Translations under genes and position numbers: made by a program | Part shown: positions 25,784 to 34,680 of the stretch, one piece after another | How positions within the stretch are numbered: the stretch's first letter is position 1 | Layout of the letters: each line of letters begins with the position of its first letter | Notes under the pieces: generated by a model | What the model was told of the DNA's origin: nothing | The model's database searches: none | The model's input: only the letters and a program-made list of their open reading frames with translations | NCBI GenBank assembly: GCA_027489035.1 | Contig: JAIYAN010000010.1 | Location: forward strand, 62,001 to 126,000 | Direction of reading: 5' to 3' | Origin: Chitinophagaceae bacterium | Lineage (GTDB): Bacteria > Bacteroidota > Bacteroidia > Chitinophagales > Chitinophagaceae | Length of the DNA: 64,000 nt

Positions 25784-27094
25784 CTATTTCTTTCTAAAAA
25801 ACAACCTAACCGGAACGCCTTTAAAATCGAAGTTTTCACGAAGTTTATTTTCTAAATAGTTTTTGTAAGGTGTTTTTACATCGTCAGGATAATTGCAAAA
25901 GAATGCAAATGTTGGTGTATGTGTAGGTAATTGGGTAACATATTTAATTTTGATTGCGTTTCCACGAACAACTGGTGGATGATATTGCTCTACCGCTTTT
26001 AACATCACATCATTCAATTTAGAGGTAGTTACTTTTCTGTGTTTATTTTCATACACCTCCAAAGCAGATTCTATACTTTTAAATATTCTCTGTTTTTCAG
26101 TAACAGAAACAAACAAAATAGGTACGTCGTTGAATGGTGCGAGACGTTGGCGTAAATCCTTTTCATAGTCTCTTGCGGTGTTGGTTTCTTTTTCCATCAA
26201 ATCCCATTTGTTTACCAAAACCACAATGCCTTTTCCTTTGGCAACAGCTAAAGAGTATATAGACAAATCCTGGGCAGTTATCCCCTTTCCAGCATCAAGT
26301 AGCAATAAACAGATATCTGCCTCGTCAATGGCTTTAATTGCCCTTATAACAGAATAGAACTCTAAGTCCTCATGAACTTTCGCTTTGCGTCGAATTCCAG
26401 CTGTATCGATTAAAATAAATTCTTTGTTGAATAAATTGTAATGTGTGTGAATGGTATCTCTAGTTGTACCGGCAATATCACTCACAATTGTTCTTTCTTG
26501 TCCAACTAAAGCATTCAATAAAGATGATTTACCCACATTAGGTTGACCAATAATGGCAAACTTTGGAATGCCTTCATTAACATCAGTGGCGGCATCATCA
26601 TCTTTCATGTGTGAAATCACACTATCCAACAATTCACCAGTACCACTTCCACTAATTGAAGAAATGAAAAATATATGTTCGAAACCAAGGCTATAAAACT
26701 CACTAGCCTCAAGTAAACGATTGTGATTATCCACTTTATTAACAGCAAGCATTACGGGCTTCTGACTTCTTCTCAAAAGATCGGCCATCGATTCATCGAG
26801 GTTTGTAATGCCTGTAGAAACATCCACCATGAAAATAATGGCATTGGCTTCGTCAATGGCTATGTTAACTTGTTTGGCAATTTCTCTTTCAAATACATCA
26901 TCACTTTGTGGCACAAATCCACCCGTATCAATTAAGTTAAATGTTTTGCCCGCCCAATCGGCAACCCCGTATTGACGATCTCTTGTAACGCCACTAACGT
27001 CATCTACAATTGCCTTTCTTTGCTCAAGCAATCTGTTGAAAAATGTACTCTTGCCAACGTTTGGCCTTCCTGTTATTGCTACTGTAAAACTCAT
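25784..27094 (-). CDS. der: Ribosome biogenesis GTPase Der (EngA)
   Basis: A 436-residue double-GTPase. The first G domain starts VAITGRPNVGKSTFFNRLL with NKVD as its G4; the second, after residue ~175, starts IIGQPNVGKSSLLNALV with DTAGIRRK (G3) and VNKWDL (G4). A C-terminal KH-like domain (VRGNAIKIKYVTQ to FFRKK) follows. Der acts in 50S subunit assembly. All nucleotide-binding motifs are intact. It is transcribed after era, 101 bp downstream; two assembly GTPases in a row suggests shared expression. Confidence 0.97.
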   Translation of the reverse strand: MSFTVAITGRPNVGKSTFFNRLLEQRKAIVDDVSGVTRDRQYGVADWAGKTFNLIDTGGFVPQSDDVFEREIAKQVNIAIDEANAIIFMVDVSTGITNLDESMADLLRRSQKPVMLAVNKVDNHNRLLEASEFYSLGFEHIFFISSISGSGTGELLDSVISHMKDDDAATDVNEGIPKFAIIGQPNVGKSSLLNALVGQERTIVSDIAGTTRDTIHTHYNLFNKEFILIDTAGIRRKAKVHEDLEFYSVIRAIKAIDEADICLLLLDAGKGITAQDLSIYSLAVAKGKGIVVLVNKWDLMEKETNTARDYEKDLRQRLAPFNDVPILFVSVTEKQRIFKSIESALEVYENKHRKVTTSKLNDVMLKAVEQYHPPVVRGNAIKIKYVTQLPTHTPTFAFFCNYPDDVKTPYKNYLENKLRENFDFKGVPVRLFFRKK

Positions 27095-27095
27095 T

Positions 27096-27170
27096 ATATT
27101 TTTTGTTGTTTGTTGTTTGGTATTGGTTTAAGGGTTTAATTCGCTTTGCTGGTTTAATGGTTTAAGGTTG
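27096..27170 (-). repeat. Word repeats between era and der
   Basis: In the plus strand GTTGTTTGTTGTTTGG at 27107-27122 is followed by GGTTTAAGGGTTTAA and GGTTTAATGGTTTAAGG. In gene direction the tract fills the spacer after the era stop and before the der start, like the other word-repeat spacers. Confidence 0.45.
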
Positions 27171-27195
27171 ATCGACGTTTTAAAATTTCTGCACC

Positions 27196-28065
27196 TTAAT
27201 AACCATATTCTTTCAAATAAGTATCATTATCTCTCCATTTTGCACGAACCTTAACGAATAGTTCTAGAAAAACTTTACTGTCTAAAAAGGCTTCTATATC
27301 TTGACGGGCTAGGGTTCCTAATTTTTTTATCATACTTCCTCCTTCACCAATAATAATTCCCTTTTGGGTTTCGCGTTGAACAATGATATCCGCCGTAATT
27401 TTTATCAAGGTTGTTTTTTCTCTAAACTCTCTGATTAATACAGCACTATGGTAAGGCAATTCTTCCTGAAATAATTCAAATATTTTTTCACGTATTAATT
27501 CGCTTACAAAAAACTTAGTGGGTAAATCGCTTAAATCATCCCCTTCAAAATAGGGCGCTCCATCTGGAAGATGATTTAAAATAGACTTTATCAAATCTGA
27601 AATGCCTGTTTTGTGTAATGCGGACAGCACCACGATTTCTTTGCAGTAAGATTTCTTGCTAAAAAAATCTTTTAACTCCGTAATTGATTTTACTTTCTTT
27701 TCGGCGTCTGCTTTATTAAGCACCAGAATGGTCGGTACTTTTAAACGTAATTTTTCAAAAATCTTATCTGCTTCTTCAGGGTCTTCTGTAGAATCAACCA
27801 TTAGTAAAGCTACATCTGCATCTTCCAAACTGCCTTTAACGGCTTGCATCATTTTTTCATGCAACTTATATTTTGGTTCAATGATTCCTGGTGTATCCGA
27901 AAAAATAATTTGATAGTCTTTTTCGTTTAATATGGCTTTGATTCTATGCCTTGTTGTTTGAACTTTATGAGACACAATAGCCATCTTCTCTCCCATCATT
28001 GCATTAAGCAACGTGCTTTTTCCTGCATTAGGCTTTCCGAAAATATTTACAAATCCAACTTTCAT
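27196..28065 (-). CDS. era: GTPase Era
   Basis: A 289-residue Era. The G domain has NIFGKPNAGKSTLLNAMMGEK (G1), TTRHRIKA (G2), DTPGI (G3) and LNKADA (G4). The C-terminal KH domain carries the GEGGSMIKKLG loop that contacts 16S rRNA. Era checks 30S subunit maturation near the 3' end of 16S rRNA. It has normal length and begins a unit with der. Confidence 0.97.
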   Translation of the reverse strand: MKVGFVNIFGKPNAGKSTLLNAMMGEKMAIVSHKVQTTRHRIKAILNEKDYQIIFSDTPGIIEPKYKLHEKMMQAVKGSLEDADVALLMVDSTEDPEEADKIFEKLRLKVPTILVLNKADAEKKVKSITELKDFFSKKSYCKEIVVLSALHKTGISDLIKSILNHLPDGAPYFEGDDLSDLPTKFFVSELIREKIFELFQEELPYHSAVLIREFREKTTLIKITADIIVQRETQKGIIIGEGGSMIKKLGTLARQDIEAFLDSKVFLELFVKVRAKWRDNDTYLKEYGY

Positions 28066-28157
28066 CCGATAATTTAAATTTTAAAAAATCACAATTAGCT
28101 ACTTCCTCTTATTTTTTCCCTTAAAATAACAGGGTTTGTCTAAAGAATTATCATTTG

Positions 28158-28193
28158 GACAAAAAAATGCCAAACAATAAAATGTTTGGCAAA
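28158..28193 (-). terminator. Terminator of the lipocalin-like lipoprotein gene
   Basis: On the minus strand TGCCAAACATTTTATTGTTTGGCA forms a 9-bp stem (arms at 28168-28176 and 28183-28191) followed by seven T. It lies 20-50 bases after the stop at 28213. Confidence 0.75.
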
Positions 28194-28212
28194 GCTATCT
28201 TAAATTGTTGGA

Positions 28213-28635
28213 TTATTGCTTAGCTAATATAATCGTTGTTTCTTCAGCTCCATATACTTTTTTAATTTTCATACCCGAACAAAAAAAATCAGTTATTGTG
28301 CCTAGTTCCGAATCTATGGTAATTGAGCTTTGATTTAAATTCCAATTTCCACTTTCTGAAGTCGTTGGCGAACAAGCTGTTGCTCCTTCTGAAATAACAT
28401 AGGTGTTATTTGAATTAAAGATTAATAAGTTGTCTTTTTCACATTCATCATAGTATATAAAATAATCAATCTCTGGGGTTTGAGGACTTGATTTATACAG
28501 TATAGATGTTATTTTATACGTGCCTAAAATATTGGATGAACTCAATAAACAAGTTGAATTCGAAACAACTTCATCTTTTTTACAACTTGAAAATATAATG
28601 ATAAGAAATGCTGCTAATGTGATGATTTTTTTCAT
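28213..28635 (-). CDS. Lipocalin-like lipoprotein A
   Basis: A 140-residue lipoprotein: MKKIITLAAFLIIIFSSC gives a signal peptide with lipobox. The mature domain has CLLSSSNILGTYKITSI, DECEKDNLLIFN, SEGATACSP, SGNWNLNQSSITID and DFFCSGMKIKKV. The G-x-Y/W start, alternating strands and length suggest the small lipocalin-like domain common in this phylum. Four Cys besides the lipid anchor are shared with the next gene. The start at 28635 is set by the signal peptide; the frame extends further upstream. It is a tandem paralogue of lipoprotein B. Function unknown. Confidence 0.75.
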   Translation of the reverse strand: MKKIITLAAFLIIIFSSCKKDEVVSNSTCLLSSSNILGTYKITSILYKSSPQTPEIDYFIYYDECEKDNLLIFNSNNTYVISEGATACSPTTSESGNWNLNQSSITIDSELGTITDFFCSGMKIKKVYGAEETTIILAKQ

Positions 28636-28737
28636 AAAATACGTTTTTGTAAAATTAAACCACATTAAACCGAAGTATTCAATTATTGATATGACAATAA
28701 TTTTAAAACACAATGATTTGCATATTAATAAGAACAA

Positions 28738-28766
28738 AAAAGCCGAACAAATTTGCTCGGCTTTTC
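28738..28766 (-). terminator. Terminator of lipoprotein B
   Basis: AAAAGCCGA and TCGGCTTTT pair around an AT-rich loop, with T-run on the minus strand. It lies 20-50 bases after the stop at 28787 and separates the two paralogues into two transcripts. Confidence 0.75.
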
Positions 28767-28786
28767 AAAAGTATTATAATAATTTA

Positions 28787-29227
28787 TTATTGTTTAGTTA
28801 GTGTTGTAACAGTTATTTCACCACTTGTTGCATCTACATTAGTTATTTTAAACCCATTACAAGTAAAATCCGAAATAGTAGCTGCTGGCAACGTAAATCC
28901 CATTAAAGAAATCACAAGAGAATTTCCAGTTAATGTCCAATTTGCGGAAATTGGATCAGTTGGAGGATTGCAAGAGGTAGCGCCTTCAGATGTAGTAAAC
29001 ACGCCACCTGCTGACAAAGTAACTAAATCATCTTTTTCACATGCATCCCATGTTGCAAAATCATCTACAATTGGTGCTTGTGCATTAGCTTGTGTTGTAG
29101 ATCCCGTTGTTTTGTAAGTACCTAAGATGCTTGTTGCGCTTAAAGTACATGTTGGAGTTGCTTCATCTTTTTTACAAGAAGAAAAAAGAACAACTGCTAG
29201 AAATGAAATACCAAGAATTTTTTTCAT
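28787..29227 (-). CDS. Lipocalin-like lipoprotein B
   Basis: A 146-residue lipoprotein: MKKILGISFLAVVLFSSC, then CTLSATSILGTYKTTG, DACEKDDLVTLSAG, SEGATSCNP, SANWTLTGNSLVIS and DFTCNGFKIT. It aligns end to end with lipoprotein A, sharing CEKDxL, SEGATxC and DFxCxG; the four Cys probably form two disulfides. Exported and lipid-anchored; ligand and role unknown. The pair arose by tandem duplication and has diverged widely except at these motifs. Each copy has its own terminator. Confidence 0.78.
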   Translation of the reverse strand: MKKILGISFLAVVLFSSCKKDEATPTCTLSATSILGTYKTTGSTTQANAQAPIVDDFATWDACEKDDLVTLSAGGVFTTSEGATSCNPPTDPISANWTLTGNSLVISLMGFTLPAATISDFTCNGFKITNVDATSGEITVTTLTKQ

Positions 29228-29272
29228 AATGATTAATTTTTTGTAAAAATAAAAAGGAATTTATAAAATAAA

Positions 29273-29303
29273 CAAAAAAGGTCTGAAAATTCAGACCTTT
29301 AAA
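29273..29303. terminator. Terminator after tRNA-fMet
   Basis: AAAGGTCTGA at 29277-29286 pairs with TCAGACCTTT at 29291-29300, flanked by A- and T-runs. It lies immediately after the tRNA 3' end in the tRNA direction. Confidence 0.85.
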
Positions 29304-29306
29304 AAG

Positions 29307-29378
<72 letters not shown>

Positions 29379-29381
29379 GAG

Positions 29382-29413
29382 CAAAGCTAACGGAATAAAA
29401 GTTTCTGTCCAAA
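29382..29413 (-). promoter_or_regulatory. tRNA-fMet promoter
   Basis: On the minus strand TTTG (29410-29413), 20 bp, TAGCTTTG (29382-29389): both boxes are perfect. The G of the -7 box is only four bases before the mature tRNA 5' end, so transcription probably starts at or within a base or two of the tRNA. Confidence 0.85.
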
Positions 29414-29459
29414 AGTTATTTTTATTATCTTCGTTTTCGAATTTATTTTACAACGCCAG

Positions 29460-29540
29460 AATTTCCGGGGTGCTTTCTTTTTGAAGGCTGAGATAATACC
29501 CGATAACCTGCTCAGGATAATGCCTGCGAAGGGAGAAAAC
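29460..29540 (+). ncRNA. TPP riboswitch (THI element)
   Basis: The conserved THI-box core is complete: CCGGGGTGC, then GGCTGAGATAATACCCG (the pyrimidine-sensing arm), AACCTG, and TCAGGATAATGCCTGCGAAGGGA (the pyrophosphate-sensing arm). It lies about 60 bases before the receptor gene at 29602. A hairpin GGATA-GCT-TATCC follows at about 29562-29576 and could be part of the expression platform. High thiamine pyrophosphate would lower expression of the receptor. Confidence 0.95.
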
Positions 29541-29601
29541 AGAATTTTTCTTATATCACTTGGATAGCTTTATCCGGATGTTCGGCACAAATTAAAAACT
29601 C

Positions 29602-31764
29602 ATGAAAAATTTGTATTTGATTGCGTTGACAATCTGCGTCAGTGTATCAACTTTTGCACAATCGAAAGAAGCAAATAAAGACACTGCATTACTTGCCCCT
29701 ATTGAAATCAATGCGGTAAAAGCATCTGATAATGCGCCTTTTATTAAGTCAAACATCACAAAAAAAGAAATTGAAAAATTTAATATCGGCAGAGATTTAC
29801 CATTTATTATAAATCAAACACCATCGATCCAAGTGAATTCTGATGCGGGTAACGGTATTGGATACACGGGATTTAGAATAAGGGGAACTGACGCTTCTAG
29901 GATAAATATTACGATAAATGGCGTACCATTTAACGACCCTGAAAGTCAGGGTACATTTTTGGTAAACTTGCCTGATATCGCTTCGTCAGCAAATGGCATT
30001 CAAATACAACGTGGCGTTGGTACCTCAACTAATGGCAATGGTGCATTTGGTGGCTCTGTACATATTAACACCAATGAAATCGAAAAAACGAAATCACTTA
30101 TTATCAGCAACTCATTTGGCAGTTATCAAACTTTTAAAAACAATTTGATCTTAAACTCCGGCTTATTAAAAAACCATTTCTTATTGAGCGGCAGATTAAG
30201 CAATATTCAAAGTGATGGATATGTTGACCGATCTAATAGTAGATTACAATCATTTTTCACCAGCGCCGCATATGTTGATGATAAAAAATCAATTCGATTA
30301 AATATATTTTCAGGAAAGGAAAGAACAAATGCAGCTTGGTTTGGCATCAATCAAGCCACATTGGATTCCAATAGAACGTATAACCCTGCAGGAAATGAAA
30401 AGCCGGGTACACCTTATGAAAATGAAACAGACAATTATACGCAAACACATTATCAATTGTTTTTCAACAATAAAATCAATAAAAACTGGAGCAGCAACGT
30501 TGCATTTTTTCTTATTCGTGGAAAGGGATATTTTGAACAATATAAAGACAGTGCTTCTCTTGAAAGTTATGGGTTGCCAAACTATATAAATGGAACAGAC
30601 ACCATTTTAAATACGGATTTAATCAGACAATTGTGGTTGGATAATTATTTTTATGGAAGTAATTTTTATACCCAATATAAAAATGGTAACACCCAATTAA
30701 ACATAGGCGGAACTTTTAATAATTATGATGGCAAACATTATGGAATTATACCAAAATCGATTACTCCAAATGCAGTTCCATCAAATTACAAATGGTATAA
30801 TTTAAACGCAAATAAAAAGGAAGCCGCTATTTATACAAAATGGACGCAAACAATAAACAAGCGTTTTCAAACTTATGCCGATGTGCAATTAAGAACGGTG
30901 CAATACAACATCAATGGCTTTAGAAACAATCCTTCTCTATTTCTTAAAAATAATTTTGTTTTCTTTAATCCAAAAGCAGGCATAACCTATAATTTAAAAT
31001 CTTGGAAATTTTATTTGTCTTATGCCAATGCAAATAAAGAGCCCAATAGAGATGATTTTGAAGCCAATATTAAAGATGCACCAAAGGCGGAATCACTACA
31101 TGATTTTGAGTTAGGCGTTGAGCGCAATAAAACAAACTATTCGTGGAATTGCAATTTGTATTACATGCTTTATAAAAACCAACTTATACTTACCGGAAAA
31201 GTAAATGACGTGTTTGCATATACGAGAACAAATATCCCTAATAGCTTCAGAGCAGGAATTGAATTGGAAGGAAAAATAAAAATATCTAAACAAATCGCCT
31301 TCTCCGGAAATGCAACTTTCAGCATGAATAAAGTAAAAAACTTTACGGAGTACATTGATAACTACGATACCTATACGCAGGAAACTAAATTTTATAAAAC
31401 TTCTACTCTATCGTTTTCGCCAGCAATAACTGTTGCCGCAAACATTACAATAACCCCTTTAAAAAATCTAACGATCGATTTGATGAGTAAATATGTATCT
31501 GATCAATATCTTGATAACACTGCAAATGAAAGTAGAAAAATAGATGGTTATTTTGTAGAAGATGTAAAGGTTTGTTATGATGTTGAGTTGAAAAATAAAA
31601 ACACCATACAACTTTTCCTACAGGGAAATAATATTTTCGCGAAAAAATATGTAGCGAATGGTTACACGTTTAGTTATATTTATGGAGGTGCATTTTCAAC
31701 TGAAAATTATTACTACCCGATGGCCACATTTAATTTCATGGCAGGCATTACCATTAAACTTTAG
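29602..31764 (+). CDS. TonB-dependent outer-membrane receptor, predicted thiamine transporter
   Basis: A 720-residue receptor. Signal peptide at residues 1-20 (ending FAQS), a plug domain with LPFIINQTPSIQVNSD, GIGYTGFRIRGTDASRINITINGVPFNDPESQG and IQIQRGVGTSTNG, then a 22-strand barrel ending in the aromatic-rich TFNFMAGITIKL. It imports a substrate with energy from TonB-ExbBD. The TPP riboswitch directly upstream points to thiamine or a precursor as substrate; thiamine-regulated receptors of this kind are known in Bacteroidota. No inner-membrane thiamine permease follows, since the next gene is on the other strand. Confidence 0.92.
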   Translation: MKNLYLIALTICVSVSTFAQSKEANKDTALLAPIEINAVKASDNAPFIKSNITKKEIEKFNIGRDLPFIINQTPSIQVNSDAGNGIGYTGFRIRGTDASRINITINGVPFNDPESQGTFLVNLPDIASSANGIQIQRGVGTSTNGNGAFGGSVHINTNEIEKTKSLIISNSFGSYQTFKNNLILNSGLLKNHFLLSGRLSNIQSDGYVDRSNSRLQSFFTSAAYVDDKKSIRLNIFSGKERTNAAWFGINQATLDSNRTYNPAGNEKPGTPYENETDNYTQTHYQLFFNNKINKNWSSNVAFFLIRGKGYFEQYKDSASLESYGLPNYINGTDTILNTDLIRQLWLDNYFYGSNFYTQYKNGNTQLNIGGTFNNYDGKHYGIIPKSITPNAVPSNYKWYNLNANKKEAAIYTKWTQTINKRFQTYADVQLRTVQYNINGFRNNPSLFLKNNFVFFNPKAGITYNLKSWKFYLSYANANKEPNRDDFEANIKDAPKAESLHDFELGVERNKTNYSWNCNLYYMLYKNQLILTGKVNDVFAYTRTNIPNSFRAGIELEGKIKISKQIAFSGNATFSMNKVKNFTEYIDNYDTYTQETKFYKTSTLSFSPAITVAANITITPLKNLTIDLMSKYVSDQYLDNTANESRKIDGYFVEDVKVCYDVELKNKNTIQLFLQGNNIFAKKYVANGYTFSYIYGGAFSTENYYYPMATFNFMAGITIKL

Positions 31765-31775
31765 ATGATAAAATC

Positions 31776-32087
31776 CTATTGATTTTCAAATTTTGATTTC
31801 CATGCGATCATGCCACCTACTAAATTGTAAACATTTTTAAATCCAATTGTTTCAAGCATCAACGCGGCTTGCATGCTGCGTTGACCGCTTCGACAGTAGC
31901 AAATAATTTCTTCATCTTTCAATGATTCAATTTCGTCAATTTGCATAGTTTGGATTTGACCTAGGGGAAGTAAAATCCCTCCTATGTTGAAATCAAGATG
32001 CTCATCTGGTTGACGAACATCAACCAAATTAATTGCTTCGTTGTTTTTTAGTTTCGCTTGTAATTCTTCTGGATGAATTAATTGCAT
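31776..32087 (-). CDS. Single-domain rhodanese-like protein
   Basis: A 103-residue rhodanese domain: INLVDVRQPDEHLDFNIGGILLPL, IICYCRSGQRSMQAA with the active-site Cys in CRSGQRS, and FKNVYNLVGGMIAW. The single-domain form is cytosolic and carries persulfide sulfur (GlpE/PspE-like). Here the Cys and the six-residue loop are intact. It starts one base after the PASTA protein stop, so it belongs to that unit. It is not evidently linked to the convergent thiamine receptor, although sulfur carriers also serve thiamine synthesis. Confidence 0.92.
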   Translation of the reverse strand: MQLIHPEELQAKLKNNEAINLVDVRQPDEHLDFNIGGILLPLGQIQTMQIDEIESLKDEEIICYCRSGQRSMQAALMLETIGFKNVYNLVGGMIAWKSKFENQ

Positions 32088-32088
32088 A

Positions 32089-32892
32089 TTATTCGAGATT
32101 TTTTAAAGAGTCAATTGGAGTTTTCATTTCAACAGAAAGCCACAAATCAAGAAGCTGGCCTGGTTGGATATAAACGGGTTCTTTTTGATCGTTGTAAGTT
32201 GGTGGTACTTGTTTCCAAATGTAAGATGAAGCCGTATCTGTCACATCTTGATCAGCAATTACAGCACCTAAAATTATTCCGTTTTCTTCTAAAATAATTT
32301 TAGCTTCTTCGTAAGTCATTCCTACTAAATCTGGCACCAAGATAGCATCTCCTTGCAAGCCACTTCCAATAACTAAATCAACATAACTTCCCCAAGGCAA
32401 TTTTGTGCCTGATTTAATTTTATCTCCTTTGAATATTTGGTCTATCACAGAACCACGCATAAAATCGGGTTTAAAAATAGTATCCCCTAATTTCAAATGA
32501 CTTCTTTTCAACATTTCAAGTGCAAAATTTAAAGATTTACCTTGTAATGCAGGCATATCAACAAGTGGAAGCGTTACTCTATTCACCGTTAGAATAACAG
32601 TTCGGTTAATTTTTACAGTACTTGATTGTTCAGGAATTTGCTTAAGTACTATGCCTTTTTTTGCAGTATCCGTATAAACAGAATCCTGAATTAACACTTC
32701 AAATCCTTGAGATTCAAGAATTTTTATTGCTTCTGAGGTATTTTTTCCAACAACCGAAGGTACTTTTAAATATTTGCCATTATTTGTAATAACGCCAAGC
32801 ATTTGTAGGGTGATAAAAAAGACAATTGCCGCGATTGAAATGGCAACCAGTAAATTAACCCAAAAAGGACGATCTGTAATAAATTTAAACAC
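32089..32892 (-). CDS. Membrane protein with three PASTA domains
   Basis: A 267-residue protein: a short N-terminus, one membrane helix (residues about 10-33, FWVNLLVAISIAAIVFFITLQML), then three PASTA repeats (from VPSVVGKNTSEAIKILES, from MPALQGKSLNFALEML and from VPDLVGMTYEEAKIILEE). PASTA domains bind peptidoglycan fragments or beta-lactams, but here they are not joined to a kinase or penicillin-binding domain. The start is GTG at 32892. It follows ddl by about 160 bp on the same strand, which suits a wall-related role, and is followed by the rhodanese. Confidence 0.88.
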   Translation of the reverse strand: MFKFITDRPFWVNLLVAISIAAIVFFITLQMLGVITNNGKYLKVPSVVGKNTSEAIKILESQGFEVLIQDSVYTDTAKKGIVLKQIPEQSSTVKINRTVILTVNRVTLPLVDMPALQGKSLNFALEMLKRSHLKLGDTIFKPDFMRGSVIDQIFKGDKIKSGTKLPWGSYVDLVIGSGLQGDAILVPDLVGMTYEEAKIILEENGIILGAVIADQDVTDTASSYIWKQVPPTYNDQKEPVYIQPGQLLDLWLSVEMKTPIDSLKNLE

Positions 32893-33051
32893 TCACAATA
32901 TATTGAATAAATAAAAAAATATAATCAAACTTACAATTATTAATTTATACCAATTATAAATACTTTTTAGTTCTATTTTTTTCTGGTATAATGCCGATGT
33001 GGTAGCTGTTTGGGACAATTTAATTGGACCATTACAGATATCTAATCGGTA

Positions 33052-34029
33052 TTAAAAGCACTCTTCTAAAAGTTTGCTGTAAAATTCTTGCAAACTCGAA
33101 CCCATTGCTTTTACTTGTTGCGGAATGATGCTTGCAGCACTTTGTCCAGGCACTGTATTAATTTCCAATAAAAATGGTTTATCCGCATTTTCGTTATAAA
33201 TAAAATCAATTCGAACTACACCGTTGCAATTGAATACCTGATAAGCTTTTTTTGCTTCCATACAAATTTTCGTTGCCATAGCATCCGTAATTTTCGCTGG
33301 CGTAATTTCTTCACTCGCACCTTCATATTTCGCCTGGAAATCAAAAAATTCGTTCTGTGTAACAATTTCAGTAATGGGCAACGTAATGATTTCTCCTTTG
33401 GTTTTAAAAACGCCTATGGTAAATTCTCTACCACTAATATATTCTTCCACCAAAACCTGATCATCAACACCAAAAGCCTTTGCTATTGCACTTCTCAAAT
33501 CTTCTGGTTGATTTACTTTACTCATGCCCAAACTACTTCCTCCGTTATTGGGTTTTACAAAAACAGGCAACGTTAGTTCTGTGAGCAAAGCGTCTATTTC
33601 ATAAGAAGTATGTTTAAATAAATGCATTGATTTGGCCACAGGGATTCCTGCAAAAGCAGCTACCGCAACAGTGTATCTTTTGTTGAATGTAATGGCTGAT
33701 GAAGTAACATCACATGAGGTATAAGGAATGTTTAAACAATCGAAGTATCCTTGAAGTTTTCCATCTTCTCCTGGGGTACCATGTAACCCAATCATTACAG
33801 CATCAAAATGAATTTTATTGGCACCTATTTGTAGTGTAAAATCGTTTTTATCGATAGATAATTTTTGCTTGTTTTCATCTGTATAAAACCAACCTTCAAC
33901 GTTTATGTCAATTAAAAAAACATTCCATTTTGTTCTATCTAAATTTTCAAAAATAGTTGCAGCACTTTTATATGAAATAACGGACTCGCCAGAATATCCA
34001 CCAGTAACCAAAGCAATATTTTTCTTCAT
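33052..34029 (-). CDS. ddl: D-alanine--D-alanine ligase
   Basis: A 325-residue ATP-grasp ligase. It has IALVTGGYSGESVIS, GLHGTPGEDGKLQGYFD, LPVFVKPNNGGSSLGMSKV (ATP-grasp Lys and Gly-rich loop), VLVEEYISGREFTIGV, RIDFIYNEN and FLLEINTVPGQSA (metal-binding Glu and Asn). It joins two D-alanines for the peptidoglycan stem. The ATG at 34029 fits; seven residues of the frame before it start at TTG. It follows the NTF2-like lipoprotein by 53 bp. Confidence 0.96.
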   Translation of the reverse strand: MKKNIALVTGGYSGESVISYKSAATIFENLDRTKWNVFLIDINVEGWFYTDENKQKLSIDKNDFTLQIGANKIHFDAVMIGLHGTPGEDGKLQGYFDCLNIPYTSCDVTSSAITFNKRYTVAVAAFAGIPVAKSMHLFKHTSYEIDALLTELTLPVFVKPNNGGSSLGMSKVNQPEDLRSAIAKAFGVDDQVLVEEYISGREFTIGVFKTKGEIITLPITEIVTQNEFFDFQAKYEGASEEITPAKITDAMATKICMEAKKAYQVFNCNGVVRIDFIYNENADKPFLLEINTVPGQSAASIIPQQVKAMGSSLQEFYSKLLEECF

Positions 34030-34082
34030 AATTGAGTAAATTTTGAGCAAAGAAACAAAAATGATTTAAGGATTTTGAATAA

Positions 34083-34553
34083 TTAATTCCCCAATCCTTC
34101 ATTTCCTGAATTTAGTAAAAGTTTCCATTTCCCATCGGGTTGTTTTTTCCAAATGTTTGTATAATTGCCATAAAACAATGTATCATAATCTTTGGGCTTT
34201 AAAATATATACTCCATAAGTAAATCCCAAATCTCCAGATGCACCAACTTCTGCATGTTGCGGATCCCAGGTTAATGAATAATCATTGTCATTCTGTTGTG
34301 CTAAATAATCTATTGCCTCAGCACCAACAATTGGTAATTCATTTGGCCTTAGCAAAACTCCATTGCTATCTATATATTCAAAATAAGCAAGTTTGATCCC
34401 TTCTTTTTCACTTAGGTCAGAAAAAGCACGATCGGTAGACAATAGCTCTAGCTTATAATTGGAATGTATTAACGCATTATCCGTTTTTGGCTCCTTGCAA
34501 GAAATCAAAAAACATCCTATTATCAAAACAATAAACCGAATATTGCAATCCAT
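34083..34553 (-). CDS. NTF2-like (DUF4440/SnoaL type) lipoprotein
   Basis: A 156-residue lipoprotein: signal MDCNIRFIVLIIGCFLISC with lipobox, then an alpha+beta barrel of the NTF2-like fold: LLSTDRAFSDLSEKEGIKLAYFEYI, GAEAIDYL, LTWDPQHAEVGASGDLGFTYG and FYGNYTNIWKKQPDGKWKLLLNSGN, the last being the W-K-x-x-x-DG-x-W-K strand typical of DUF4440. Such domains act as enzymes or ligand-binding pockets; no catalytic residue can be assigned. It precedes ddl on the same strand. Confidence 0.8.
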   Translation of the reverse strand: MDCNIRFIVLIIGCFLISCKEPKTDNALIHSNYKLELLSTDRAFSDLSEKEGIKLAYFEYIDSNGVLLRPNELPIVGAEAIDYLAQQNDNDYSLTWDPQHAEVGASGDLGFTYGVYILKPKDYDTLFYGNYTNIWKKQPDGKWKLLLNSGNEGLGN

Positions 34554-34627
34554 TTTTTTGAAATTATTTGTTGAAAGTTACAAATAAGCAAACTAAATTA
34601 TACAAATAGTAAAAACATTTTAAAATA

Positions 34628-34664
34628 AAAAAGCAGCTGTACAAATAAAGTGCAGCTGCTTTCA
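34628..34664 (-). terminator. Terminator after the ferredoxin gene
   Basis: AAAGCAGCTG (34630-34639) pairs with CAGCTGCTTT (34653-34662) with T-rich sequence on the minus strand. It separates the ferredoxin from the lipoprotein-ddl unit. Confidence 0.8.
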
Positions 34665-34680
34665 TAAAATAATTTTTTGA

